A DNA stretch of 64,000 bases from Cryobacterium suzukii (GCF_004403185.1 NZ_SOHJ01000008.1:1-64000); one strand, 5' to 3'; positions 34,786 through 44,544 are shown, numbered from the stretch's first letter. A program made the numbers and translations. The notes: generated by a model not told the origin, from the sequence alone.

Positions 34786-35529
34786 TTAAGGGTTGGATGG
34801 TGCTGGTGAGACGCGCCCGTGCTGCCTTGGTGTTGGCGCGGCGGATTCATCGGTGTGTCGCGTCAGTCCGCGGGCAACCCCGTGCGGAACGACGAGTCGT
34901 TGGGCCAGCGCGAGAATCGCATCGACGCAAAGCGCCAAGGCAATGACGAGTATTGCACCGGCGAGGGCGAGCTTGTAATCGCGCAGCGCGAGACCCTCGA
35001 TGAGGAAACGGCCGAGGCCAGTCAGGCCGACGTAGCCGGCGATTGTGGCGGTCGCGATCACCTGAAGAGTCGCTGAGCGAATGCCGCCGAATATGAGCGG
35101 CATCGCCAGGGGCATCTCGACCTTGAGCAGAATCTGCCACTCCGTCATACCGATCGCCCGAGCAGCGTCGATGGTCTGGCGATTAACGGCTTCGAGGCCC
35201 GAGTAGGCACCGGCTAGAAGCGGCGGAACGGCGAGAATGACGAGCACGACGATGAGCGGACCGACCCCGAGACCGGTGTAGAGAATAATGAGGAAGATCA
35301 GCCCGAGCGTCGGAAGTGCGCGAGCCGCGCTACTGACAGCGACGACCGCGTTGCGCCCGCGCCCGGTGTGTCCGACCAGCAGCCCAAGCGGGATGCCGAT
35401 GACGACGGCGACGGCCATGCTCAGGCCGGTGTACCAGAGGTGGTCGACGAGGCGGGACAGGATTCCATTGGAACCGGCCAGGTTGGCCGGATCAAACAAG
35501 AAATTAAGGGCGTCCAGAAATAGGTTCAT
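34786..35529 (-). CDS. Osmoprotectant ABC transporter permease
   Basis: Permease of 247 residues of the OpuCB/ProW type with five to six membrane helices and the EAA loop GLEAVNRQTIDAARAIGMTEWQ (shortened). It is the second of two related permeases; it overlaps its partner by 4 bases. The C-terminal 20 residues after the last helix are hydrophilic. Confidence 0.92.
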   Translation of the reverse strand: MNLFLDALNFLFDPANLAGSNGILSRLVDHLWYTGLSMAVAVVIGIPLGLLVGHTGRGRNAVVAVSSAARALPTLGLIFLIILYTGLGVGPLIVVLVILAVPPLLAGAYSGLEAVNRQTIDAARAIGMTEWQILLKVEMPLAMPLIFGGIRSATLQVIATATIAGYVGLTGLGRFLIEGLALRDYKLALAGAILVIALALCVDAILALAQRLVVPHGVARGLTRHTDESAAPTPRQHGRVSPAPSNP

Positions 35530-36206
35530 GCGGTCACCGCCGCCGAGGCCGACGTCACGGAGCGGCGGCGTGGTGTCGCGCGCGTCCAGGGCATGAGCAG
35601 ACGGCCCACGAGCACCAGAATTGTGTCAAAGACCACGGCGACAATAACGGTGAATGCGATTCCGATCAGGATTTCCCCAGGAAAGTCACGTTGGTAGCCG
35701 TTGATAAATAGATAACCCAGGCTCTGGACGCCGATCAGAGATCCGACGCTGAGCAGGCTGACCGTGCTGACCGAGACAACACGGAGACTTGCCAGCAATA
35801 CGGGCCCAGCGAGGGGGAATTCGACGGTCCAGAACCGTGACACCGCCGAAAACCCGACGGCGGTGGACGAGGAGATGACGTCCCTCGACACCGAGGAGAA
35901 CGCATCCGCTGCCCCGCGTACCATCACCGCAATCGCGTAGACGCAGAGCGCTACAACGACGTTGGCCTCGTCGAGAATGCGAGTGCCAAGAAGAGCTGGG
36001 AGGGTCACGAACAGGGCCAGCGACGGAATACTGAAGAGGACTCCGCCCAGGGTCAGCAGAATGGTGCGCGCAACCGTGTACCGGTTCGCGAGCCAGCCAA
36101 ACGGGATACAGACGATGAAACCAACCACGATCGGGATGATGCTCAGACGGACATGATCAGCTGTCAGCCTGAGTACCAGATCGAGGTTGTCCCACAGCCA
36201 GACCAT
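35526..36206 (-). CDS. Osmoprotectant ABC transporter permease
   Basis: Permease of 226 residues, partner of the one at 34786. It has five to six helices; the EAA-like loop reads RDVISSSTAVGFSAVSRFW. Its start overlaps the ATPase stop by 1 base. Heteromeric permeases are the rule for OpuC-type importers. Confidence 0.92.
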   Translation of the reverse strand: MVWLWDNLDLVLRLTADHVRLSIIPIVVGFIVCIPFGWLANRYTVARTILLTLGGVLFSIPSLALFVTLPALLGTRILDEANVVVALCVYAIAVMVRGAADAFSSVSRDVISSSTAVGFSAVSRFWTVEFPLAGPVLLASLRVVSVSTVSLLSVGSLIGVQSLGYLFINGYQRDFPGEILIGIAFTVIVAVVFDTILVLVGRLLMPWTRATPRRRSVTSASAAVTA

Positions 36207-37123
36207 CAGGCATCGCCCGCCTGATCCGTCTTGTTCGACACGCTGCGAGCCAGGGAATCCGTGTTCACTCCGGCACCCGCGCCGGGCAGAACGCCCCCCG
36301 GTGCCTCGATTACACCGGCGACGTAGCCGGCACCATCGACGAGAACGACATCGTCGCCGGAACGAGCGACGCTCGAATCAACGGCCAAGCGTCGCTTTCC
36401 GCGGTCTGCTCCGATGAAAGAGGCGACAAAGTCGCTTGCCGGGTTGGCCAAAATCTCTTTCGGGGTTCCGACCTGAGCAATCTGTGCGCCCTTCTCCAGG
36501 ATCACGACCTGATCGCCAAGCAGGAACGCCTCGTCGATATCATGCGTCACGAAAACGACAGTCTTGTCCAGGTCGTGTTGCAGGCGAAGCAATTCCTGCT
36601 GAAGGTCGTCGCGCACGATCGGATCGACCGCACCGAACGGTTCATCCATAAGAAGAATGTTCGGGTTCACCGCCAGGCCGCGGGCGACGCCGACACGCTG
36701 CTGTTGCCCGCCAGACAACTGGCTGGGATACCGGTAGGCGAGTACCCGATCGAGACCTACCGTGTCCAGCAATTCCATGGCTTGCGCGTGGGCATCCGCT
36801 TTCTTGACGCCCTTGAGGAGAGGGACGGTGGCAACGTTGTCGATAACGCGACGGTGCGGAAGAAGTCCGGAATTCTGCATGACGTATCCGATACTGCGCC
36901 GCAATGCAACGGCCGACCCGCTTGCGATATCGACTCCGTCGATCGCGATAGACCCACTCGTGGGATCGATCATGCGGTTGATCATGCGCAGCAGTGTGGT
37001 TTTGCCACAGCCCGATGAGCCGACGAAGACGGTCGTCTTGCGGGAAGGCAGCACAAGGCTGAAGTCTTCGACGGCGAGGGTGCCGTCGGGGAACCGTTTG
37101 GTCACCGAGTGGAATTCAATCAT
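36206..37123 (-). CDS. Osmoprotectant ABC transporter ATP-binding protein
   Basis: ATPase of 305 residues, OpuCA/ProV type. Walker A GSSGCGKTT (35-43), signature LSGGQQQRVG and Walker B ILLMDEPFGAVD are intact. The C-terminal 60 residues after the ATPase domain are a short regulatory tail rather than a full CBS pair. ATG at 37123 is chosen on homology (MIEFHSVTKRF) with AGGAG 12 bases upstream; an in-frame TTG at 37156 is less likely. First gene of the importer operon. Confidence 0.93.
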   Translation of the reverse strand: MIEFHSVTKRFPDGTLAVEDFSLVLPSRKTTVFVGSSGCGKTTLLRMINRMIDPTSGSIAIDGVDIASGSAVALRRSIGYVMQNSGLLPHRRVIDNVATVPLLKGVKKADAHAQAMELLDTVGLDRVLAYRYPSQLSGGQQQRVGVARGLAVNPNILLMDEPFGAVDPIVRDDLQQELLRLQHDLDKTVVFVTHDIDEAFLLGDQVVILEKGAQIAQVGTPKEILANPASDFVASFIGADRGKRRLAVDSSVARSGDDVVLVDGAGYVAGVIEAPGGVLPGAGAGVNTDSLARSVSNKTDQAGDA

Positions 37124-37255
37124 CCTGGTGGCTCGCTCCTCGTTTTTTCGGGTCAATACAACCAGATGCTAACCCAATCACTATTTCGGGCGACAGGCAA
37201 AACACATCGCGAACAAAGATTTATCTATAAGCGAACAGGCGCGGCCCCGCGGTAC

Positions 37256-37292
37256 AAAAAAGCCGGGCACCCCCAGTGGGGTGCCCGGCTTT
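37256..37292 (-). terminator. Rho-independent terminator of the TetR gene
   Basis: On the minus strand a stem AAAGCCGGGCACCCC / GGGGTGCCCGGCTTT, with one extra base in one arm and a loop of 3-4 bases, is followed by a T run (complement of 37256-37260). It starts 9 bases after the TetR stop and separates it from the importer operon. Confidence 0.9.
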
Positions 37293-37301
37293 CAGCGGGT
37301 A

Positions 37302-37979
37302 TTACGACGCAGTGGCGAGAAGATTCAGCGCCTGCGGGCTATAGAAGCGGTCGAGGTAGTCGCGCATGACCAGGCGGCACTCGGCGATGAAGCGCTCGTC
37401 ACCGATCGGATCGGTGTGGAAGGCGCGGGCGAGCAGCGCGTCTGCCATTTCGACGGCGACTCCGAGTCGAAAGATCAAATCGTCGCCGGCTGGCAGATCG
37501 AACTCGTTCACGAGAACATCGGCGAGGCGGCGGGCGAAGAAGTCGGCATCCGCAACGACGTCGGCGACGGGAGCACCGTCGCGGTCGTCGAAGTTCACAA
37601 TGCGAAAGCCGGGCTCCGTACGATAAAGGCCGACAAAGGCGGTGACAACACAGTCCACGGCGTCCCACCAGGAGGTGAGGGTGCTGGCACTGAGTTCGTC
37701 GACGACACGCTGCCGAAAACGCACCACGGCACGCTCGTGCAGTGCGTGCAGAACAGCCACCCTGTCGGGGTAGTAGCGATACACGGTACCGATGGATGCA
37801 CCGGCGCGTTCTGCGACCATCGCGGTCGTGATGCGGTCGAAACCGACCTCGTCCACAACGGCGGCGGCCGCATCGAGCAAACCGGACAGACGTGCAGCAC
37901 TGCGCTGCTGAATCGGCTCTGTGCGCACCTGTTGTGGTGCTGCACCGGTCTCTTCACCTAATAGGCCACCAAGCGACAT
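37302..37979 (-). CDS. TetR-family transcriptional regulator
   Basis: Regulator of 225 residues. After a short N-terminal tail the HTH spans about residues 27-72 and includes ITTAMVAERAGASIGTVYRYYPDR, cut here to its key features: the VAERAG turn and GTVYRYY recognition helix. The C-terminal ligand-binding domain is all helical. The start at 37979 has AAGGGGG 4 bases upstream. The frame remains open upstream but without homology. It is separated from the osmoprotectant operon by a terminator and is divergent from the App1-like gene; its targets are unknown. Confidence 0.93.
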   Translation of the reverse strand: MSLGGLLGEETGAAPQQVRTEPIQQRSAARLSGLLDAAAAVVDEVGFDRITTAMVAERAGASIGTVYRYYPDRVAVLHALHERAVVRFRQRVVDELSASTLTSWWDAVDCVVTAFVGLYRTEPGFRIVNFDDRDGAPVADVVADADFFARRLADVLVNEFDLPAGDDLIFRLGVAVEMADALLARAFHTDPIGDERFIAECRLVMRDYLDRFYSPQALNLLATAS

Positions 37980-38004
37980 GTATCCCCCTTGAAGATAAGT
38001 CACC

Positions 38005-38033
38005 ATCCTACGGGGTAAAACCCTTTTTTCACA
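38005..38033 (-). promoter_or_regulatory. Probable TetR gene promoter with small dyad
   Basis: On the minus strand TGTGAA (38028-38033), 17 bases, then TAGGAT (38005-38010); transcription would start near 37998. The spacer contains the dyad GGGT-AAA-ACCC (38013-38023), a possible autoregulatory operator. Confidence 0.4.
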
Positions 38034-38075
38034 GGCTTGATCGGGGGATGCACAGCAACGTGGCAGAATGAAGGA

Positions 38076-39149
38076 GTGCCAGAGTCCCCAGACGCCACTC
38101 CGCGTGCACCCAGTCCCGAGCGAATCATGCACCGTGCGGCTCGCATCGAAGACTGGCTCCACGACCATCGCGAGCATTCCGCCCGTCGCCGCGGCTACCA
38201 ACCCACCGTCATCCCGTATACCGGTTACGGCTCGACCGCCTGGGTACGCATCCTCTGCCGAGTACTTCTGACCAAGCCGGAAAAGCCCGCGAAACGTCAA
38301 AAACGCCCCCGAGCGGATGGCCGTGACGCGGGCATTCGAGGCTGGCGGAGCTTTACGAGTGTGCCAGTCAACGATGTCACCGTCACGATTGAGATCGACG
38401 GGCAGACGCATCGTGTTCAGGCGGATCGCGGCGGGGTCGTCGATACCGTGGTTCCTGTGTCGCTGCCCGCCGGGTGGCACGTTGCCCGACTGCATACCGA
38501 GTTCTCGAACGTGGTCGAAGCCCCGATCTTCATCGTGGCACCCACGGTCGCCCTCGGCATCGTCTCCGACGTCGACGACACCGTGATGGTCACCACACTC
38601 CCTCGCCCCCTACTGGCCGCCTGGAACACGTTTGTGCTCGACGAGCACGCCCGGGTACCGACCCCCGGCATGGCGGTGTTTCTGGAGCGTCTGGCGTCGT
38701 TCACCCCCGGCGCCCCGGTTATCTACCTCTCTACCGGCGCCTGGAATGTGGCACCCACCCTGTCGCGTTTTCTCTCCCGCAACCTGTATCCCGCCGGGGC
38801 GCTGTTATTGACCGACTGGGGACCAACGCACGACCGCTGGTTCCGCAGCGGCAGTGCCCACAAACGCGAGAACCTCCGCCGACTCGCTGAACAGTTTCCG
38901 CAGATGCGCTGGATTTTGATCGGCGATGACGGCCAGCACGACGAGGCCATCTACAGCGACTTTCAACGCGACTATCCGGGCAGCGTAGCAGCCGTGGCCA
39001 TCCGCCAACTCTCCCCGAGCGAAGCGGTACTCGCCGGCGGTCGCTCGCGCGATGCCGTGCTCATCGAGGGCGGCCCTGAGGGCCCCTGGGTCTACGGCCC
39101 GGACGGCTCCAGCCTCTCCAATCAGCTCGCCGAGCACGGGCTGTTGTAG
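38076..39149 (+). CDS. App1-family (DUF2183) phosphatase-like protein
   Basis: Protein of 357 residues with the HAD-like motif SDVDDTVMVT (DxDxT) typical of the App1/DUF2183 domain. Yeast App1 is a phosphatidate phosphatase; the bacterial function is not established. About 150 residues before the motif form a beta-rich domain (TVTIEIDGQTHRV), and ILIGDDGQHDEAIY later carries the Asp pair of HAD motif IV. The GTG at 38076 has CAGAAT 6 bases upstream, fitting a leaderless start; an ATG at 38127 is the alternative. Confidence 0.87.
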   Translation: MPESPDATPRAPSPERIMHRAARIEDWLHDHREHSARRRGYQPTVIPYTGYGSTAWVRILCRVLLTKPEKPAKRQKRPRADGRDAGIRGWRSFTSVPVNDVTVTIEIDGQTHRVQADRGGVVDTVVPVSLPAGWHVARLHTEFSNVVEAPIFIVAPTVALGIVSDVDDTVMVTTLPRPLLAAWNTFVLDEHARVPTPGMAVFLERLASFTPGAPVIYLSTGAWNVAPTLSRFLSRNLYPAGALLLTDWGPTHDRWFRSGSAHKRENLRRLAEQFPQMRWILIGDDGQHDEAIYSDFQRDYPGSVAAVAIRQLSPSEAVLAGGRSRDAVLIEGGPEGPWVYGPDGSSLSNQLAEHGLL

Positions 39150-39181
39150 CCACGCAAGAAAGTCCTCGACAGTACAGCGCG

Positions 39182-39991
39182 TCAGTTTGCTGTGCTCGCC
39201 TCCATGCTCATACGACGCAGCACCAGGTTCTCGACGACCTGGGCCAGGCCGTAGAGAACGAGGGACACAATGGTGATCGCCACGACCGATGCCCACACCT
39301 CGGAATTCTGTACCTTGGCAACCGCGGCAACAATCGAGTTGCCGAGCCCTTGACCGGTCGTGAGCCATTCGGCCAGCAGCGCGCCGGTGATAGCTCCGGG
39401 TACCGAGATCTTCACCGCCGCGAAGAAGGCCGGCAACGAGCTGGGCAGCGCCACCATGCGCAGGCTCGTGAAGGCGCTGCCGCCGTAGACAGTGATCACG
39501 TCGCTGATCTGCGGTGACGATGAGCGTAGCCCGAAGGCAATGTTTACCAGCGCCGGAAACAGCACCACGATGGCGCCCATCACCACCGTGGTGGTCAGCC
39601 CACGACCGGTAATGAGGCTGATGATCGGCGCGAGAGCCACGAGCGGAACCGAGCGCAGCAGCAGGGCTATGGGCATGAGGGCGTGCTCGATCCCCCGCGA
39701 CAGGGTGAAGACCACGGCGAGCAGCAGGGCGCAGGTGAGGCCGGCGACGAAGCCGAGAAAGGCGTCGCCGAGGGTGACCATAAGGTTGCCAAGAATCAGG
39801 GCGCGATTGTCGGCGGCGTCGGGTACGGTCACGAGCCAGGTCCACACGTCGAAGGGCCCCTTGGCCAGGAACGGCGAAATGTTTAGCAGCAGCAGCAGTC
39901 CCTGCCAGGCGAGCAGAACCAGAACCAGCGTGATGAGTCCGGTCAGCAGACCACGCAATACCGTCGTGAGCGCTACCCGGGCAAAGCTCAT
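39182..39991 (-). CDS. NMT1/SsuA-type ABC importer, permease A
   Basis: Permease of 269 residues (BPD_transp_1, SsuC/TauC/ThiX-like), with about six helices and the EAA loop ITVYGGSAFTSLRMVALPSSLP. ATG at 39991 overlaps the stop of the upstream permease (ATGA). Last gene of the four-gene operon; convergent with the App1-like gene 32 bases away. Confidence 0.9.
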   Translation of the reverse strand: MSFARVALTTVLRGLLTGLITLVLVLLAWQGLLLLLNISPFLAKGPFDVWTWLVTVPDAADNRALILGNLMVTLGDAFLGFVAGLTCALLLAVVFTLSRGIEHALMPIALLLRSVPLVALAPIISLITGRGLTTTVVMGAIVVLFPALVNIAFGLRSSSPQISDVITVYGGSAFTSLRMVALPSSLPAFFAAVKISVPGAITGALLAEWLTTGQGLGNSIVAAVAKVQNSEVWASVVAITIVSLVLYGLAQVVENLVLRRMSMEASTAN

Positions 39992-40800
39992 CGGCTGCTC
40001 CGTCCGGTCGTCCACGGTGTCGCAAAACGCAGGATGACTGCGAAGATTGCGTAGCCGAGCCCCGCAGTGACCCCGGCGACGAGCGCGAGGCTCCAGACCC
40101 GGTCGACATTGGCCGTTGATCCGGCCACGAGCATGGCGATACCCAGTCCCCGACTGACCCCGCCGAGATACTCCCCCAATATCGCACCGATGAACGCGGC
40201 TGGCGCTGCGACCTGCAGCGCCGTCAGAACGCTGGGGAGCCCGGCGATCAGGCGCACCTTACGCAGCTGGGTGAACTTGCTGCCGCCGTAAACCGTGATG
40301 AGATCGAGGCTAGCGGCGTCCGCTGCCTTGAGGCCGACGAGCGAACCAATGACCGTCGTGAAGAACACCGACATGGCGGCCAGGAACACGGCCGTTCCGG
40401 CCGGGTCGCCCGCGCTCGGCGCCCCGATCACGATGTACGCGATGGGGCCGATGGCCACGATCGGAATGCAGTAGGTGATCACGGCTACCTGCATTGCGAT
40501 CTTCTCGATGCGCGGCAGCAAGAGCACGAGCGCCGCGAGGGCCAGGGCGAGCCCATTGCCCCAGGCGAAGCCGATGAGTGCTTCGAGCACGGTGACGCTG
40601 ACGTGCGGTAGATAGAACGCCGGGCCGTCGTTGACGAGCTGCACGACCACATCCAGCGGGGTCGGCACCGCTCCACCGGGGAGCGAGCCGACCTCGGCGA
40701 AAACAGTGACGGCGCTGATCCACCACAGGGCGATGATGATCCCTCCACCAACCAGGCCGGTCGCCCAGGCGGGCAGCGTGCGCAGTGAACCTCGGATCAC
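39988..40800 (-). CDS. NMT1/SsuA-type ABC importer, permease B
   Basis: Permease of 270 residues, paralogous to the one at 39182, with EAA loop [20 protein letters not shown]. Start and stop both overlap neighbours by 4 bases (ATGA), so the three cytoplasmic/membrane genes are coupled. Two different permeases are unusual in this family, where one gene normally gives a homodimer. Confidence 0.9.
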   Translation of the reverse strand: MIRGSLRTLPAWATGLVGGGIIIALWWISAVTVFAEVGSLPGGAVPTPLDVVVQLVNDGPAFYLPHVSVTVLEALIGFAWGNGLALALAALVLLLPRIEKIAMQVAVITYCIPIVAIGPIAYIVIGAPSAGDPAGTAVFLAAMSVFFTTVIGSLVGLKAADAASLDLITVYGGSKFTQLRKVRLIAGLPSVLTALQVAAPAAFIGAILGEYLGGVSRGLGIAMLVAGSTANVDRVWSLALVAGVTAGLGYAIFAVILRFATPWTTGRSSR

Positions 40801-41642
40801 TGGTCGTCGCCCGCCACGGCCGCATCGCTGAACAGCAGGTCGGAGGCGCGGTCGTGCAGGGCGTGGAATTCGGGAGAACGCATCATCTCGGGCAGCCGGG
40901 GGCGTGGGAGGTCGACATCGATAACTTCCTTCACCCGACCGGGACGTGCGCTCATGACGGCGACGTGGTCGGAGAGGAAGATGGCTTCGGCGATGCCGTG
41001 GGTGACCATGAGGGTCGTGGCCGGCTTTTGAGTCCAGATGCGCAGCAGCTCGAGGTTGAGGCGTTGCCGGGTCATGTCATCGAGCGCGCCGAAGGGTTCA
41101 TCGAGCAGCAGCACCGAGGGCTTGAGCACGAGCGACCGGGCGATCGACACGCGCTGCTTCATGCCGCCGGACAGCTGCGCCGGCTTGGCATTCTCAAAGC
41201 CCTGCAGGCCGACGAGTGCGACCAATTCGTCGATGTACGCATCGTCGACGGGAATGCGGGCCACCTCGAACGGTAGGCGAATATTCGAACGTACGCTGCG
41301 CCAGGGCAGCAGGGCGGAGTCCTGGAAGGCGATCCCGAGTTGGTGCCCCTGCCGCAGTTCTTGCGGGCTCTTGCCGTCGACCCTGGTGGTGCCGCTCGTG
41401 GGCTGTTCCAGACCGGCCAGGATGCGCAGAATGGTCGACTTTCCACAACCGGACGGCCCGAGCAGCGAGAGAAAGCTGCCTTTGTCGGTGTGCAGGTTGG
41501 CGTTGTCGAGGGCAACGACTTCTTTGCGCCCGACCGCGAAGACCTTATGCAGCTGGGAGATGTGCAGGCCGGTGCCCGCGGCTTCGTTCCTGGAACTCGG
41601 GCGGGCCACCGAATCACGAACTCCAGCGTCAGTACTGTTCAC
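40797..41642 (-). CDS. NMT1/SsuA-type ABC importer, ATP-binding protein
   Basis: ATPase of 281 residues (SsuB/TauB/ThiZ-like) with Walker [10 protein letters not shown], signature [13 protein letters not shown] and Walker [14 protein letters not shown]. The GTG at 41642 has AAGGAG 8 bases upstream; the frame is open a further 27 codons without homology. It lies 130 bases after the binding-protein gene, with a stem-loop in the gap. Confidence 0.92.
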   Translation of the reverse strand: MNSTDAGVRDSVARPSSRNEAAGTGLHISQLHKVFAVGRKEVVALDNANLHTDKGSFLSLLGPSGCGKSTILRILAGLEQPTSGTTRVDGKSPQELRQGHQLGIAFQDSALLPWRSVRSNIRLPFEVARIPVDDAYIDELVALVGLQGFENAKPAQLSGGMKQRVSIARSLVLKPSVLLLDEPFGALDDMTRQRLNLELLRIWTQKPATTLMVTHGIAEAIFLSDHVAVMSARPGRVKEVIDVDLPRPRLPEMMRSPEFHALHDRASDLLFSDAAVAGDDQ

Positions 41643-41734
41643 GTGATTCGCTCCTTGGCGATAGCAAGACTGGGGTGGTTTGTAGTGCAGGGTCAGGTGC
41701 TGCCTCACGTTCCCGCGCGGCATCCGCGCAAACG

Positions 41735-41761
41735 CTGACGCGCTCCGATGGTGCGCGTCAG
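41735..41761 (-). other. Intercistronic stem-loop after the binding-protein gene
   Basis: Perfect 9-bp arms CTGACGCGC / GCGCGTCAG with a 9-base loop, 11 bases after the stop of the binding-protein gene on the minus strand, and no T run. In importer operons such stem-loops stabilise the binding-protein mRNA and lower expression of the genes after it; that role is inferred. Confidence 0.5.
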
Positions 41762-41772
41762 GCTGCTGCGTG

Positions 41773-42867
41773 CTACGGCTGGTTACCGTAGGCGAGAAGG
41801 TCCGGGTTCTCGGCGTAAACCTCTGCGAGCAGGCTCAGGTCGAACAGCTGGTTCGCCGTGATCGTCAGGCCGGTCGCAGTGAGCGTGTCAATGCTTTGCT
41901 CCTGCAAAGCTGTGCTGATCGAGAACAGGCCGTTGGCGAGGGTCTCCGAGCTGACAACGAGGTCGCTGGACTGAATTTCGGCCTGTCGGGTCTCCTTCTC
42001 GATGGATAGGTCGAAGGTCGGCCCGTAGGTGTCGACGGTCAGTTTCGCAGCGGCATGGGGGTCGTTGATCGCGTCGGTCCAGCCGCGAATCTCGGCGACG
42101 AGGAGGGCCTTGAGCTTTTCGCGGTCATTCCTGATCGCGTCGTCGGTGACCGTGAGGGTCTCGGAGACGAACGGCAGGCCGAAGTCGGCCAGCGGCAGGT
42201 TCACCGGGTTGAGTCCGTTGAGTTCCGCGTCAATGGACTCGTTGGTGAGGTAGGAGAACCAGCCGTCGACCTCGCCGGTGAACAGCGCGGTCGGGTCGTA
42301 CTGCACCGGCAACGTCGTCAGCGAACTCTCCTCGATGTTGTTGACCTTGAGGAAGGCTTCCCACAGGCTCAGGTTGCTTGCCTGCACGCCGATGGTCTTG
42401 CCTTTCAGATCGTCGAGGGTGGCAATGTTCCCCTTGTCGGCGAGAGAAAGAATAGTGAAGGGGTTCTTTTGGTACGTGGCGCCGATGATCTTGAGCGGCG
42501 CGCCCTCGTTGGCGACGATGGTGCCGGTGGAGATCGCATTTCCGATGCCCATGTCGGCATTTCCGGAGATGACGGCGGCTTCGATGGACGCGGGGCCCTC
42601 GATCATGTCGACCGTGTCGAACCCGGCGTCGGTGAAGTAACCATTCTCGTCGGCGAGATACTCGCCCATAAACTCAGCGTTCTTGATCCAGCTGAACTGA
42701 ATGCTCGCGTCGCCGAACGATGCACTCGCGCCATCTGCCCCTGTTCGATCCGCGTCCCCGCTGCCCGCGCAAGCAGCGAGGGAGAGCGCGAGTACGGCGG
42801 CGACCGCGACTCCGCGCGCCACCCGGGTTACCGATCGATGGTTGAACGAGCCTCTGGATGCTGTCAT
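41773..42867 (-). CDS. NMT1/SsuA-type ABC importer, substrate-binding lipoprotein
   Basis: Lipoprotein of 364 residues with lipobox LAAC (Cys33) and an NMT1/THI5-like fold, including [20 protein letters not shown] (shortened) and [20 protein letters not shown]. Homologues bind sulfonates, nitrate, thiamine precursors, pyrimidines or riboflavin precursors. The ligand cannot be named from sequence. No TPP riboswitch is visible in the 96-base leader. First gene of the importer operon, 96 bases after pyrD. Confidence 0.9.
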   Translation of the reverse strand: MTASRGSFNHRSVTRVARGVAVAAVLALSLAACAGSGDADRTGADGASASFGDASIQFSWIKNAEFMGEYLADENGYFTDAGFDTVDMIEGPASIEAAVISGNADMGIGNAISTGTIVANEGAPLKIIGATYQKNPFTILSLADKGNIATLDDLKGKTIGVQASNLSLWEAFLKVNNIEESSLTTLPVQYDPTALFTGEVDGWFSYLTNESIDAELNGLNPVNLPLADFGLPFVSETLTVTDDAIRNDREKLKALLVAEIRGWTDAINDPHAAAKLTVDTYGPTFDLSIEKETRQAEIQSSDLVVSSETLANGLFSISTALQEQSIDTLTATGLTITANQLFDLSLLAEVYAENPDLLAYGNQP

Positions 42868-42963
42868 TGCGGAGTTCCTGTCGGGTGCAAGGGCGCTGTG
42901 GAGTTACAGCTGCTGTGGTTTTGTCGAACAAGTTTGACGCGCGGCCGACGCGAGTGTTTCCGT

Positions 42964-44004
42964 TTATTGGCTCGTTCCGGCCAGGATGCGGTCGAGCCCG
43001 CGGTTGATCTGGCGCGCCCAGAGCGGACCACGGTACAAAAACGCCGTGTAGCCCTGCACCAGGGTGGCCCCGGCAGCGAGTCGCTCGGCGACCTGAGCGG
43101 CCGTGTCTACCCCGCCAACGGAGATGACGCAGAAGTCGGGCGGCACGACAGCACGGATCTGCTGCAGGATGGCGAGCGACCGGGTATGCAACGGAGCGCC
43201 GGACAGGCCGCCGGCCCCGGCAGCGACGATGGTGGCGGCATCCGTTTTCAAATCGGCGCGCGAGATTGTGGTGTTGGTGGCGATGATGCCGTCGAGGCCG
43301 AGTTCGACGGCGAGGGTCGCGATGCGCGCGACCTCGGCGTCCGCCAGGTCTGGTGCAATCTTGACGAGCAGCGGGGTGGTGCCGGCAGCTCGCTTGACCG
43401 CGGTGAGCAACGGGGCGAGCTGGTCCAGCTCCTGTAGTCCGCGCAGCCCTGGGGTGTTGGGTGAACTCACGTTGACCACGAGGTAGTCGGCGAGGGGGGC
43501 GAGGGTTTCGGCGCTCTGCAGGTAGTCGCCCGTGGCGTTCTCGACGGCGGTCACGCGGCTCTTGCCAATGTTGATGCCGAGCACCGGGCGCCCGGCACGT
43601 GCCCGTACCCGGGTGAGTCGGGCGACGGCAGCGGCGGCGCCGTGGTTGTTGAACCCCATGCGGTTGATCACCGCGCGGTCAGCCACGAGTCGAAACAGGC
43701 GCGGTTTCGGGTTTCCGGGCTGGGCTACGGCCGTCAGCGTTCCGACCTCGACGTGACCGAACCCGAGCTGGCCAAGGCCGATCACGGCCTCGCCGTCCTT
43801 GTCGAAGCCAGCCGCTACGCCGAACGGTGACGCAAAGTGCAGGCCGAGGGTGTTCACGCTGAGGTCGGTGCGCGGACGCGTCCATCGGTGCACAAGATGG
43901 CCAATGCCCAGCGCCGGCAGCAGCCGAATGACGGTGAAAGCGAGGTGATGAGCGCGCTCGGGGTCCATCCGGGTGAGCACGAGCTTGAAGAACAGCGGAT
44001 ACAT
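42964..44004 (-). CDS. pyrD: Dihydroorotate dehydrogenase (quinone)
   Basis: Class 2 membrane-associated DHODH of 346 residues, fourth step of UMP synthesis, with electrons going to quinone. The N-terminal helical extension is present (MYPLFFKLVLTRMDPERAHH), then the FMN barrel with the catalytic Ser in NVSSPNTPGLR and INRMGFNNHG. It starts 6 bases after the nrdR stop. Confidence 0.96.
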   Translation of the reverse strand: MYPLFFKLVLTRMDPERAHHLAFTVIRLLPALGIGHLVHRWTRPRTDLSVNTLGLHFASPFGVAAGFDKDGEAVIGLGQLGFGHVEVGTLTAVAQPGNPKPRLFRLVADRAVINRMGFNNHGAAAAVARLTRVRARAGRPVLGINIGKSRVTAVENATGDYLQSAETLAPLADYLVVNVSSPNTPGLRGLQELDQLAPLLTAVKRAAGTTPLLVKIAPDLADAEVARIATLAVELGLDGIIATNTTISRADLKTDAATIVAAGAGGLSGAPLHTRSLAILQQIRAVVPPDFCVISVGGVDTAAQVAERLAAGATLVQGYTAFLYRGPLWARQINRGLDRILAGTSQ

Positions 44005-44010
44005 CCGGCC

Positions 44011-44532
44011 CTACCGTTTGGTGGCGGCAGGGCCGACAACGGGCGCGCCGGCTGTCGACCCTGCGCTTGCGGTTTTCGAGCGTCCTGAGTGCTCTGTGCG
44101 CAGCTGGGTAATGGCGCTCTCGAAGTCATCAAGCGAGTCGAAGCCCTGGTAGACGCTCGCGAATCGCAGGTACGCGACCTCGTCGAGGTCGCGTAGCGGC
44201 GGCAGAATGGCCAGGCCTATGTCGTTCGCATCGACTTGGGAGGCGCCCGTCTGGCGGATGGCTTCTTCGACTTTCTGGGCCAGCATAGCCAGATCGGAGT
44301 CGGTGACGGGTCGTCCCTGACACGCTTTGCGTACCCCGGAGACGATCTTCTCGCGGCTGAACGGCTCAACCACGCCGCTGCGTTTGATGATGTTCAGGCT
44401 CGCTGTCTCGGTGGTGCTAAAGCGGCGGCCACATTCCGGGCACTGCCGGCGGCGGCGAATCGACAATCCGTCGTCGCTCGTGCGCGAGTCGACGACTCGG
44501 GAATCGGGGTGGCGACAGAACGGGCAGAACAT
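44011..44532 (-). CDS. nrdR: Transcriptional repressor NrdR
   Basis: Repressor of 173 residues for ribonucleotide reductase genes. The N-terminal zinc ribbon has CPFC and CPECGRRF, and an ATP-cone domain senses ATP/dATP (about 46-136). A C-terminal tail of about 25 Ala/Gly/Ser residues is extra. TAGGCT lies 9 bases before the ATG and overlaps the hisD stop codon, so a separate promoter here is uncertain. Its own target sites are not visible in the window. Confidence 0.95.
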   Translation of the reverse strand: MFCPFCRHPDSRVVDSRTSDDGLSIRRRRQCPECGRRFSTTETASLNIIKRSGVVEPFSREKIVSGVRKACQGRPVTDSDLAMLAQKVEEAIRQTGASQVDANDIGLAILPPLRDLDEVAYLRFASVYQGFDSLDDFESAITQLRTEHSGRSKTASAGSTAGAPVVGPAATKR

Positions 44533-44544
44533 GGTGCTACCAGC

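Noticed and set aside
34786..36206. Two osmoprotectant permease genes as a recent duplication
   Set aside because: Two different permeases are normal for OpuC-type importers, so this is the ancestral layout.
42868..42963. Possible TPP riboswitch before the NMT1-type binding protein
   Set aside because: The conserved CUGAGA and the downstream helix elements of the THI element are not present in this 96-base leader.
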